From: DASYAN01 sp034431765
Lineage (GTDB): Bacteria > Chloroflexota > Ktedonobacteria > Ktedonobacterales > Ktedonobacteraceae
Length of the DNA: 46,021 nucleotides
Direction of reading: 5' to 3'
NCBI GenBank assembly: GCA_034431765.1
Contig: DAOUDD010000126.1
Location: forward strand, 1 to 46,021
Every line of letters begins with the position of its first letter. Positions within the stretch are counted from its first letter, which is position 1. Below, piece by piece: positions 1 to 7,700 of this stretch. The notes beneath the pieces are model-generated. The model worked only from the letters and a program-made list of their open reading frames with translations. It did no database searches and was not told where the DNA came from. Made by a program: the position numbers and the translations under genes.

Positions 1-35
1 GGTATGCTGGTTCATTTAGAAACGCGCAATATTAT

Positions 36-95
36 GCGATGAATCGCGGCGGATGCGATAAATCGGGTCCCTATTTCACGGGCAATGAATTACCG
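36..95. repeat. Dispersed hairpin repeat, copy A
   Basis: About 60 bp that closely match 37757-37822 (copy B) and share the core with 5137-5185 (copy C) and 2194-2220 (copy D). The shared core is GCGGCGGATGCGATAAAT followed by GGGTCCCTATTTCACGGGCAATG with substitutions. This copy is intergenic. The core has weak dyad symmetry, clearest in copy C. It resembles the short interspersed repeats of large bacterial genomes. No open frame or terminal repeats were seen, so it is called a repeat and not an IS. Confidence 0.7.
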
Positions 96-107
96 GGTTA
101 CTGCCAC

Positions 108-340
108 TTATTTTTTAAGGCACAACGATGGTTCTATGGCCGTCAGAGGGAGCGAATCTGTGGGGAAATTCCTCACGCTTGAGCGCCCCCAGCGTTCGGT
201 TTCCTCCCCATTTGCCTGCCCCTTCTCATTTCCCAGCAGGGTCGCAAGCACGGTCCCTCTACGGCCACCATTCTGGCCTTCTTCTAGACAAGCATTCTCA
301 CCTGAAATGTATCGGGCGCAAGGCCTTCTCTTACGTGATG
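108..340 (-). mobile_element. Probable IS605/TnpB right-end remnant (C-terminal codons plus structured RNA)
   Basis: The minus strand is open from about 340 to a TAA at 108-110 and reads ...SGENACLEEGQNGGRRG..., which resembles the variable Cys-containing tail after the last RuvC motif of TnpB. The same DNA folds strongly on paper. ATGGCCGTCAGAGGGA near 135-150 pairs with the segment around 255-275. ACGCT/AGCGT and CCTGC/GCAGG make internal hairpins, and GGCCA...TGGCC another. The pattern of coding tail overlapping a structured 3' RNA is typical of IS200/IS605 right ends. The rest of tnpB is absent because citrate synthase ends at 365. The assignment is inference from pattern; a stand-alone structured RNA is the main alternative. 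Confidence 0.35.
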
Positions 341-364
341 ATGCCTATTATGTGAAAGTGTTTG

Positions 365-1543
365 TTATTTACGCTCGGTCAGGGGGACGAATTTTTCGTC
401 CACAGGACCGGTGTACTCGGCCTCAGGTCGAATCAAGCGATTATTGCTGACCTGTTCGAGGATGTGCGCGGTCCAGCCGGCGCAGCGGCTGACGGCGAAG
501 GTGGGGGTGAAGAGATCCCCGGTAAGGCCGACGGAAGCCATAAGGGCGGCAGAGTAGTACTCGACGTTGGTGTAGAGACGACGGCCCGGCTTCAGTTCGT
601 CGAGCAGTGCCAGTGCTCGCTCCTCCACGTAGCCTGAGAGCTTGAAGCCTTCGGGATCAGCAACCTTTGCCATCTCGCGCAGTTCTTCGGCGCGTGGATC
701 GGCGGTTTTGTAGACGCGGTGTCCAAAGCCCATCAAGCGGCCACCGTGTGTGATGGCATCGCGAATCCATGTATCTGCCTTTTCGACCGAACCAATCTCG
801 CGCAACATATCCTGAACTTTCGAGGGCGCACCACCGTGCAGAGGTCCCTTGAGCGCCCCTATGGCTGCAACGAGCGAGGAGGAAATGTCTGATTCCGTGC
901 TGGCAACGATACGTGCGGTGAAGGTTGAGGCATTCATGCCGTGATCTGCAAGGAGGACGAGGTAGGAGTTGAGGCCGCGAATGTGCTCTTCGCGCGGCTC
1001 CTCACCCGTCAGCAGGTAGAGGTAGTTGGCGGCATGACCCAGCTCTGCCCGTGATTGCAGAGGTTCCTGACCATGGCGCAGGCGATTGAAAGCAGCCATG
1101 AAGAGAGGGAAACGTGCCGTGGCCGCAATAGCCTGCTCTATGGTTGGTTTACCGGAGATGGAGAGCGCACCCCAGGCAGAGACGGCGGTGCGTAACACGT
1201 CCATCGGCTCTGTTTTGGTGGGCAAGGAGCGAATTGTGCTCATCACCATGTCAGGGATTGTGCGCTCGGCAACGAAGCGAGCATGCAGGTCAGAGAGCTC
1301 TTGCTGATTGGGGAGATGACCAAACCAGAGGAGATGTGCAACTTCCTCAAATGTAGTTGTGCGTGCCAGATCGTGAATATCATAGCCGCGATAGATTAAG
1401 CGCCCGGCCGTGCCATCAACCTTGCTGATCGCAGTTGTTGCGGCTACAATACCTTCCAGGCCGCCCTTATTTGCTTTAGCAGCAGCCGTAGCACCTGTAT
1501 CTTTGAGAGGAGAATTTCCTGTTTCAGGCATCGTCATTGACAT
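365..1543 (-). CDS. gltA: Citrate synthase (citrate/2-methylcitrate synthase family)
   Basis: Condenses oxaloacetate and acetyl-CoA to citrate, the entry step of the TCA cycle; cytoplasmic. The 392-residue product has the short, non-allosteric type length. Active-site signatures are LHGGAPSKV (His236), GFGHRVYK (His275) and NVEYYSA, where Glu328 sits at the position that is Asp in E. coli-type enzymes, as in several Bacillus/actinobacterial relatives. The C-terminus has the usual RPEAEYTGP. A 2-methylcitrate synthase role cannot be excluded from sequence. The ATG at 1543 is preferred over one 14 codons upstream because AAAGGAG lies 10 nt before it. The gene is monocistronic and divergent from the small HTH gene at 1902. 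Confidence 0.93.
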   Translation of the reverse strand: MSMTMPETGNSPLKDTGATAAAKANKGGLEGIVAATTAISKVDGTAGRLIYRGYDIHDLARTTTFEEVAHLLWFGHLPNQQELSDLHARFVAERTIPDMVMSTIRSLPTKTEPMDVLRTAVSAWGALSISGKPTIEQAIAATARFPLFMAAFNRLRHGQEPLQSRAELGHAANYLYLLTGEEPREEHIRGLNSYLVLLADHGMNASTFTARIVASTESDISSSLVAAIGALKGPLHGGAPSKVQDMLREIGSVEKADTWIRDAITHGGRLMGFGHRVYKTADPRAEELREMAKVADPEGFKLSGYVEERALALLDELKPGRRLYTNVEYYSAALMASVGLTGDLFTPTFAVSRCAGWTAHILEQVSNNRLIRPEAEYTGPVDEKFVPLTERK

Positions 1544-1602
1544 AGTCAATCCGCTCCTTTGCTTTTCATCTTTTACAGTGTCCAAACAATCTCTTTGTTA
1601 CA

Positions 1603-1631
1603 GTTGTATCATCAATGCCAGAGAAAGTCAA
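1603..1631 (-). promoter_or_regulatory. Putative promoter of citrate synthase
   Basis: On the minus strand TTGACT (1631-1626) and TACAAC (1608-1603) are 17 bp apart, about 60 bp before the chosen start. Around it lie TGTCCA (1579-1584) and two direct TGGACA motifs (1658-1663 and 1668-1673) exactly 10 bp apart, possible operator half-sites. This is motif reading only. Confidence 0.4.
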
Positions 1632-1716
1632 TGAGACTCGACATAGCATGATATGCCTGGACACTACTGGACATATGTCGATTTTGTTCCATACTTAGGA
1701 GGCAGAGGAAAAACAA

Positions 1717-1745
1717 TTGACAAGGCTACCTCTATTTCCTATTAT
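1717..1745 (+). promoter_or_regulatory. Putative sigma-70 promoter of the HTH gene
   Basis: TTGACA (1717-1722), a 17-bp spacer and TATTAT (1740-1745) give a near-consensus promoter reading toward the gene at 1902, leaving a leader of roughly 150 nt. The 1544-1901 gap otherwise holds only the opposing citrate synthase promoter and the TGGACA motifs. Confidence 0.6.
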
Positions 1746-1901
1746 AGAGCCACATACTTCTATCTTTAGCATACAATCCCCAATCTAAATCTGCATGTAA
1801 CAGTAGACTTGAGGCTAGCTTTTCAAGTACACTAGACTGTAGAAGAGCGTTTTTCTAACACTCTACAGAGAGACAGCATCCTGCGAGAGGAGGGCCTTCT
1901 A

Positions 1902-2177
1902 ATGGTAGAACTAAACGGCGAGAGCTATCTGGATGGCAATGAGGCGTCCCATCTGCTTGGTGTCAAGCTTGCAACATTATATACGTATGTCAGCCGTGGC
2001 CTCCTCACAAGTTATAAACAGGGGATTAAGCGACAACGACTCTATAAGCGAGCTGATATCGAGGCCCTGCTGCGGTTGCGTCCGGGGAGTACTGACAATG
2101 TAGTCCAGAAGATGCCAATAGAATCCTCTATATCCACAGAATTGCCACATGCTGAGGAGTGGGTGCCGAATGTGTAG
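1902..2177 (+). CDS. Small MerR/excisionase-like HTH protein resembling the N-terminal domain of HTH-fused citrate synthases
   Basis: A 91-residue protein with one winged-helix type DNA-binding unit at about residues 8-58: YLDGNEASHLLGVKLATLYT followed by YVSRGLLTSY and RQRLYKRADIEALL. The order 'EAS.LLGVK.ATLY.YVSRGLL' followed by a basic wing is the pattern found at the N-terminus of a subgroup of citrate synthases carrying an HTH domain. Here the domain stands alone, with an unrelated polar tail and no catalytic part, and is transcribed divergently from citrate synthase. It is a plausible local regulator of that gene (inference). AGGAGG at 1888-1893 supports the ATG. An ordinary HTH_17 excisionase-type protein is the alternative. 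Confidence 0.75.
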   Translation: MVELNGESYLDGNEASHLLGVKLATLYTYVSRGLLTSYKQGIKRQRLYKRADIEALLRLRPGSTDNVVQKMPIESSISTELPHAEEWVPNV

Positions 2178-2193
2178 TGACTAGTCGTGATAC

Positions 2194-2220
2194 ATTGCAG
2201 CGGATGCGATAATAGGGGTT
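2194..2220. repeat. Dispersed repeat, degenerate copy D
   Basis: GCGGATGCGATAA is identical to copy A (near 36-95) and the flanks GCA and GGGGTT are similar. It lies between the HTH stop codon and the terminator. It is short, so chance similarity is possible. Confidence 0.4.
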
Positions 2221-2229
2221 GAGAAAGTA

Positions 2230-2258
2230 GAGATCCTGCTCTAATCGAGCAGGATCTC
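2230..2258. terminator. Bidirectional hairpin terminator
   Basis: A perfect 12-bp stem GAGATCCTGCTC / GAGCAGGATCTC with a 5-nt loop sits between two converging genes, the HTH gene and the helicase-loader gene. It is followed by GTTTGTT on the plus strand and TACTTTCT on the minus strand. The position and symmetry suit termination from both sides. Confidence 0.8.
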
Positions 2259-2263
2259 GTTTG

Positions 2264-4042
2264 TTAACGTTGGGTGCGACGGGGTCGGTAGTCCTGGGCA
2301 CGGTCCATGATGATGCTTTCGACGAGGTTGGCGTCGCCGAGGCGAGAGCGGATGCGCTCGTCGATGCTTTGCAGGCCCTTTGCGTTGGCGGTGATGACGG
2401 TGGGCATGCTCATGTTGTAACGATAGTTGAGCAGTTGGAAAAGCTTCTCGTTGGCCCACGGAGAACTCTGCTGCGCTCCCAGGTCGTCGAGAATGAGCAG
2501 TTCGGCTTCGCGCATCTTAGAGAAGAGCTGGTCGTAGACCTCAGTCGCGGTGGGGGCAAAGGCTGCACGCAAGTGGTCGAGCAGGTCCGGGACCGGCTCG
2601 AAGAGGACGACAGCTCCGCTATCGAGGACACGGTTGGCGATGGCAACGGCGAGGTGCGTTTTACCACAACCATTGGGACCGATCAAGACCAGCCAGCCCT
2701 CTGGGTTCTCGGCAAACTCTTGAGCAACCGCGTAAGCCTCCTGTACACCGCTGATATTCGGGTTGAATGAGCTGAATGTCTGGTTACGGAAGGCGTCGAG
2801 ATTCGACATCTCGCGCAACTGTTGACGGCGTTTGTCTCTGCGCTCGGCCTCTTTACATTCGCAGGCTATCGGCTTGCCAAAGTTGGGATGTCCGAAGGGG
2901 ACATCGGCACGCAGATAGCCAGCCCCGCGACAGCGTGCGCAGGCCTGCTTACCCGGTAACGGAGAGGCAGGAACGTGTGGAAATTGTGCAGGCACAGGTC
3001 GCACTGATGTAACCGAAGAAACTGGATCTATATGCCGATGGGCATAGTTGCGTGCAGGTGACTGCGCCTGTCCATAGGAAGGGCGTTGCACGTTGGGTGC
3101 TGACACGTTACGCTCACGAGCCATCTCCTGTATAAGCTGTGGGTTGAGCGGCTGTGTGACGCGACGCGAGTATTGTTGTCGCTCTTGCACATGCGGTTCC
3201 GGCTGCGGTAAGGCTGCTGGAGGGATTTCGGGCATTGTTGGAGCTGGAAATGGCACGGGTCCACGAGCAGTACCATAATTCCCGTCATAAGTGGAGCGGA
3301 GATCACGAGTGACGTTCCTGGGTGGAGAGGTATAGGCGGGAATGTGCTCACGTACCGGTGCCGAACCCTCGACATCGGCGCGGCGATAGACGAGGATCTC
3401 CTGTCCGTCCTGCTCCCAATCGCCGTAGAGCATGCCGGTCTCATCTTCGTCCTCCTCATTCCAGTCGCCAGCCACGTCTGCACTTGATGTAGAAGTGTAG
3501 TCGTCGGCATGATAATAGTGTTCAGGTGAGGATGATCCTACCTGCACCCCTTGGGGAGCGTAGGGAGGACGCGTTGAACGGACAGGATGGCTCGGACTCT
3601 GTTGCACTGGTGCATAGCTCTCTTGCTGGAAATGACGCTGAGGCGGCTGGTTATACTGCGAACGACCAGCACCAGCATCTCTTGCCTGACGAGGCGGCGT
3701 GTTGCGCTGCTGAGACGAGTTGTAACGCGTAGGACTATGGGAAGCGGGGTAGCTATCCAACTCGTCAGAGGACATCTCCTGCTCTCTGTTTCTGGGGAAC
3801 GTGTTCTTGCCATACACGCTACGCGACCCCATGTTTGGAGAGGAGGGAGATAATTGCTGAGGGTGAGCAAATGGACGGGTCTGTTGATGTGCTTGCTGCT
3901 CAGGCAACGAGTGCCGTCCCTCCTGCCCTGTCTCAGTAGTCGAGCGCAGGTTCTGGTAGGTAGAATTGGATTGTGCTGGCTGTGCAGCGGAAAGTGGACG
4001 CCGAGGCGTGCTCCTTCCTATGATATTATTCAGGCGCTCCAT
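2264..4042 (-). CDS. DnaI/DnaC-type helicase loader with a long disordered N-terminal extension
   Basis: An AAA+ ATPase that would load the DnaB helicase onto DNA. The C-terminal part (about 365-592) carries a Cys cluster C368-x2-C371 ... C394-x-C396, Walker A GPNGCGKT (455-462), Walker B ELLILDD (514-520), a sensor-1 TVITAN and arginine-finger region RIRSRLGD (563-570). This is the arrangement of DnaI/DnaC/IstB ATPases. The first 360 residues are Gln/Pro/Ser/Arg-rich, low in hydrophobics and probably disordered; typical loaders total about 250-310 residues. The ATG directly abuts the TAA of the dnaD-like gene, with GGAAGG upstream, so it is translated as the third gene of the dnaB operon. 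An IstB transposition origin is unlikely, since no transposase is adjacent. Confidence 0.85.
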   Translation of the reverse strand: MERLNNIIGRSTPRRPLSAAQPAQSNSTYQNLRSTTETGQEGRHSLPEQQAHQQTRPFAHPQQLSPSSPNMGSRSVYGKNTFPRNREQEMSSDELDSYPASHSPTRYNSSQQRNTPPRQARDAGAGRSQYNQPPQRHFQQESYAPVQQSPSHPVRSTRPPYAPQGVQVGSSSPEHYYHADDYTSTSSADVAGDWNEEDEDETGMLYGDWEQDGQEILVYRRADVEGSAPVREHIPAYTSPPRNVTRDLRSTYDGNYGTARGPVPFPAPTMPEIPPAALPQPEPHVQERQQYSRRVTQPLNPQLIQEMARERNVSAPNVQRPSYGQAQSPARNYAHRHIDPVSSVTSVRPVPAQFPHVPASPLPGKQACARCRGAGYLRADVPFGHPNFGKPIACECKEAERRDKRRQQLREMSNLDAFRNQTFSSFNPNISGVQEAYAVAQEFAENPEGWLVLIGPNGCGKTHLAVAIANRVLDSGAVVLFEPVPDLLDHLRAAFAPTATEVYDQLFSKMREAELLILDDLGAQQSSPWANEKLFQLLNYRYNMSMPTVITANAKGLQSIDERIRSRLGDANLVESIIMDRAQDYRPRRTQR

Positions 4043-4777
4043 TTATTGCCTACCTTCCGTTTCCCAACGCCGTAAAATGGCGCGAATATAAGACCAGTGA
4101 CGCTTATTATACTGCACTGCGAGGCGAAATGCATCTTCAATCCATTCCGATGGAAAGTGATCAGCGGCATCACGAAGCTCATCGGCGATCAGTGGTGCAA
4201 GTAAACCAATATTTTGTTCATATAATGTAAATATATTTGGGCGAGCCACTTCGACCTGTACATTCTGTCCAGGATCGTATTTCCTTATTGTAGCATACAC
4301 GCCTGCTGCAACGGGTTGCTCGCTCTGTTGCTCAACAGGTGCATCCTCTTTATTGAGGAGAGAACCGGCAATCATCTCGCCTCCTTGCAATTCCAGGACT
4401 ATTTTACGGCTACGCGGCGTATTGAAAAAGTACCAGTTGAGCATACCGTTCCCTTGACCACCATCGGTCACATGCATACTCACCACGAGCAGTGTGCCAC
4501 GTGCCACTGCCTTCTCAAGGCCCTGGCGCAACAGATCCTCGGCTGAGCGTGGATCGCCACGCCGTTGCAGCCCTTGCAGCAACAAACGGTCGGCGCGCAA
4601 CTCACGGTCACTGATGAAACGTTGATTGCCCTGTCGATTTGCCAGACGCCAGAAAAGATGAAGTGTGACTTTGAGTTCAGTAACATCTTCTATATCAGGT
4701 AGAATATGTGAAAAAAAGATTTCTGGTATTGGCACATACGGGTTTTTTCCGGTTGGAAAGCCCGCGAAAGAGTTCAT
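4043..4777 (-). CDS. dnaD: DnaD-domain replication protein
   Basis: A 244-residue protein whose C-terminal part has the DnaD/DnaB-associated domain (about 185-240): an ENIGLLAPLIADEL helix, then WIEDAFRLAV and YNKRHWSYIRAILRRW. These correspond to the 'nigxl.p...e.l' and YxxxIxxILxxW motifs of primosomal DnaD. The N-terminal part (about 15-110) looks like a winged-helix initiator domain. DnaD proteins remodel DNA and help recruit the loader-helicase complex. Located between dnaB and the loader gene with 19 nt to dnaB and no gap to the loader, it forms a primosome operon. GGGGAGGGGG lies 9 nt before the ATG. The central region is family-atypical, so the exact role is inferred. Confidence 0.8.
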   Translation of the reverse strand: MNSFAGFPTGKNPYVPIPEIFFSHILPDIEDVTELKVTLHLFWRLANRQGNQRFISDRELRADRLLLQGLQRRGDPRSAEDLLRQGLEKAVARGTLLVVSMHVTDGGQGNGMLNWYFFNTPRSRKIVLELQGGEMIAGSLLNKEDAPVEQQSEQPVAAGVYATIRKYDPGQNVQVEVARPNIFTLYEQNIGLLAPLIADELRDAADHFPSEWIEDAFRLAVQYNKRHWSYIRAILRRWETEGRQ

Positions 4778-4796
4778 AAGTTCTTCCCCCTCCCCG

Positions 4797-7700
4797 TTAT
4801 GCTTCGGCTGATGGTGAGACTTCCAGGTCAGTGAAGCGTGTCTGACTGGCCTGGAAGTAGAGGCTCACCTCGCCAACCGGTCCATTGCGGTGTTTCGCCA
4901 CGATGATATCGGCGATATTTTTGCGTTCGGAATCGGGATTATAGACATCGTCTCTATAAATAAACATCACCACGTCCGCATCTTGCTCGATTGAGTTATG
5001 CACAATAATGTTTCCCGCGACAAAATTGTGCAGCTTTTCCACCGTAAGGTCGTAGACCTCCTCCTCACCATCTGGCTCAATTGCTGTGATTGTGTCCCAG
5101 TAGACTTCGCTGGAGGCCAGGGAAGACACCACGGGGGACACCACGGGCGCGATAAATCTGGCCCCTATTTCTCGCGCCATAAATGGCTCTAGGTGTGTGG
5201 AGTTGGGATGATTTATAGATGGTGTTGGGTCTCCCGTGCGACACGGGAGAGCGATGTGAGTTTTGTTTGTAAGTTCGTCCAGGCGTTGCCAACCCGAAAT
5301 GGTTAGAAATTTGTGGTTTGCGGTTGCGCGGATCGTTTTGCCTGAACGAGTCGTCATTTTATAGACGGCTTTGCGTCCGGTCGCAAAAGCGTTTGTGACT
5401 TTAGCCTGTTCAAGCTGCCATGTTTCGGTATTTAAGCCAAGCACATTGAAGTCTGTTTGTCCGACCAGTTGCTCGATTGGTTGATAGATGCCTTTGTCGG
5501 GCAAGTAAACAGGTGTTTCGCCAGTTAAGCAACCGCTTTCGCGCAAGTCGGAGAGCTGTGGAACTTTGGATTGTCTGCTTTCAACAGTACGAGAGAGCTG
5601 AGCCAATGCCATGACTGGTACGTCGAGCTCGCGCGCTAGTCCCTTGAGGTTACGGCTGATCTCGGAAACCTCCTGCACGCGGTTCTCATTGCGTTTGCCG
5701 TTCGCGGTCGATTGCATGAGCTGGAGATAGTCTACGATGATCAGGTCAACGCCATGCTCGGCCTGCAGGCGGCGAGCTTTACTACGCATCTCCATCGTTG
5801 AGATACCAGCAGTATCGTCGATCCAGATGTTGGCTTCGGAGAGCGTGCCCATCGAGTAGACGATGCGGTCCCACTCGTCGTCCTCAATCCAGCCAGTGCG
5901 CAGCCGCTGCTGATCGATGCCAGCGTCCATTGAGAGCAGGCGTTGGACGAGCTGCTCTTTGCTCATTTCAAGGCTGAAGATGGCGACGGAGCGGCCATGC
6001 TTGATCGAACTGTTGTGCGCTAGACTTAAGCATAAGCTTGTATTGTGCACAAAGACATCCTGGGCGACAAAGTTCGCTCCATCTGGGACCGTCAGATCGT
6101 AGACCTGGTGCTCACCAATGGGAATGATTTCAACAATTTCATCCCAGTAGATGTCAGGGCTGGCGATACGACGTAGAACAGGACTATCCAGCACATCGGC
6201 AAAAGCTGAGAGGCGGCAGGTAGAGATACTCTTGTTTGTATAGGCATGATAAACAGCATATTTCCCCTGTTTTGTAGTCTCGCCGCTGTTATAAGCAAGG
6301 CGTGCCAATGATACACCTTGCTCCTGAGCCTTGGCACGAATAATCGTCCAGGTCTCGCTGGGGGCATGACCGTAGTTGCTGCCGCGTTTAGTGAAGTGAT
6401 GTTCGTAATCGGCGAAGCGTTGTGCCTTTTCACCGATCCAACCAATCTCGTCCTGGTAGCGTTTCACCTGTTCGGGTGAGGTAATCTCTACACGCCAGGT
6501 GCGCTGCGACTTTTGGTAAAATTTGGCAACGATGCCGAAACGGAGCAGGGCATGGTAGAGATCAGCAGCCAGACGTTCAGAGGCAACGCAAAACTCGATT
6601 CTTGGCGCACCCGGCATATGAGCATAGATACTACCATCACAGCTCATCAGCGCGCGTATAAATTCTGCGAGGTGTTGCTTGCTCCAACGCCACACACAAT
6701 CGGGGAAGAACTTATGCTCGGCGTGCTTCTTCATCAGGCCAAGCTCTGCTAGCCAGGCGGTGACAGGGTTCTTCGGCATACCGGAGAAGCCATAGTTTTT
6801 GCGTGTCTCGGCAGATTGAGCAACAGCATAGTCGATACCATACTGTTTAATCGCGCAGGTCGGAAAATGCTCTGCGACCGCCTGCTTAAAGTCGGCAACG
6901 ATAACTGGATCTGTGTTTGTGAAGCGTGGTAGCGTGTGTGTCAGGCAGCCTTCAGCTATAAAGTATGCAAGCAAGCGCACTTTATTCAGCGGCAGGCTTT
7001 CGTCTGTGCCGAAACAAGCGAGCCGAGTTGGGACTGCGATGACATTGCCGACGTGCAGGTCGGAGAGTGGTATCCAACCCTTTACAGTGAGAAAGGGATG
7101 GTGTCCTGTAACTTCGACGCTGCGACCGAGCCGTGTGCGGACACGATAACAGAGCTTCACGCCGCTATCAATCCAAGCGCTGATCGGAGTGGTGCGAATC
7201 GCGCCTTCGTTCGAGATACCGTGAACTTGCGGCATTTTGCGTCTGACACACTCCTCAATAGTGACACGCTCGCCCGTTTGTGGATCATCTATAAGCGTCC
7301 AGGAGGGCAGACATTTGCCCACAGCGGGACGGGCAGCGAGAATAATCAGGTCGGATCGCTGCAGGCCACCAGTGAGACGGTCCAGGTCAGTGAAGCCGGT
7401 GGGGACACCAACGATGGTGCCACGGCGTTCGTGAAGCTGATCGAGCTTGCCCATGTAGTCGGAGAGCAGTTCACGCAGGGGGGAAAAATCGGCGCGAGCG
7501 TGGCGCTGACTGATACCGAAAATCAACTTCTCAGCGGTGTCCAGAGCAACGTTGGCATCACCCTCTTCATACGCCGTGGCAGCAATCTGACCTGCGGCAT
7601 GGATGAGACGGCGCAGAATAGCGGTACGCTCAACGATGCGTCCGTAGTATTCGACGTTGCCGCTGGTGGGCACCTGGTTGATGAGCGAGGTGATGTAGCT

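Noticed and set aside
85..450. Plus-strand open frame of 121 codons at the window start
   Set aside because: No ribosome-binding site, overlaps the citrate synthase 3' end and the structured remnant, and has no recognisable domain.
2264..4042. IstB transposition helper as identity of the loader
   Set aside because: No IstA or IS ends nearby, and the operon with dnaB and dnaD points to a replication loader.
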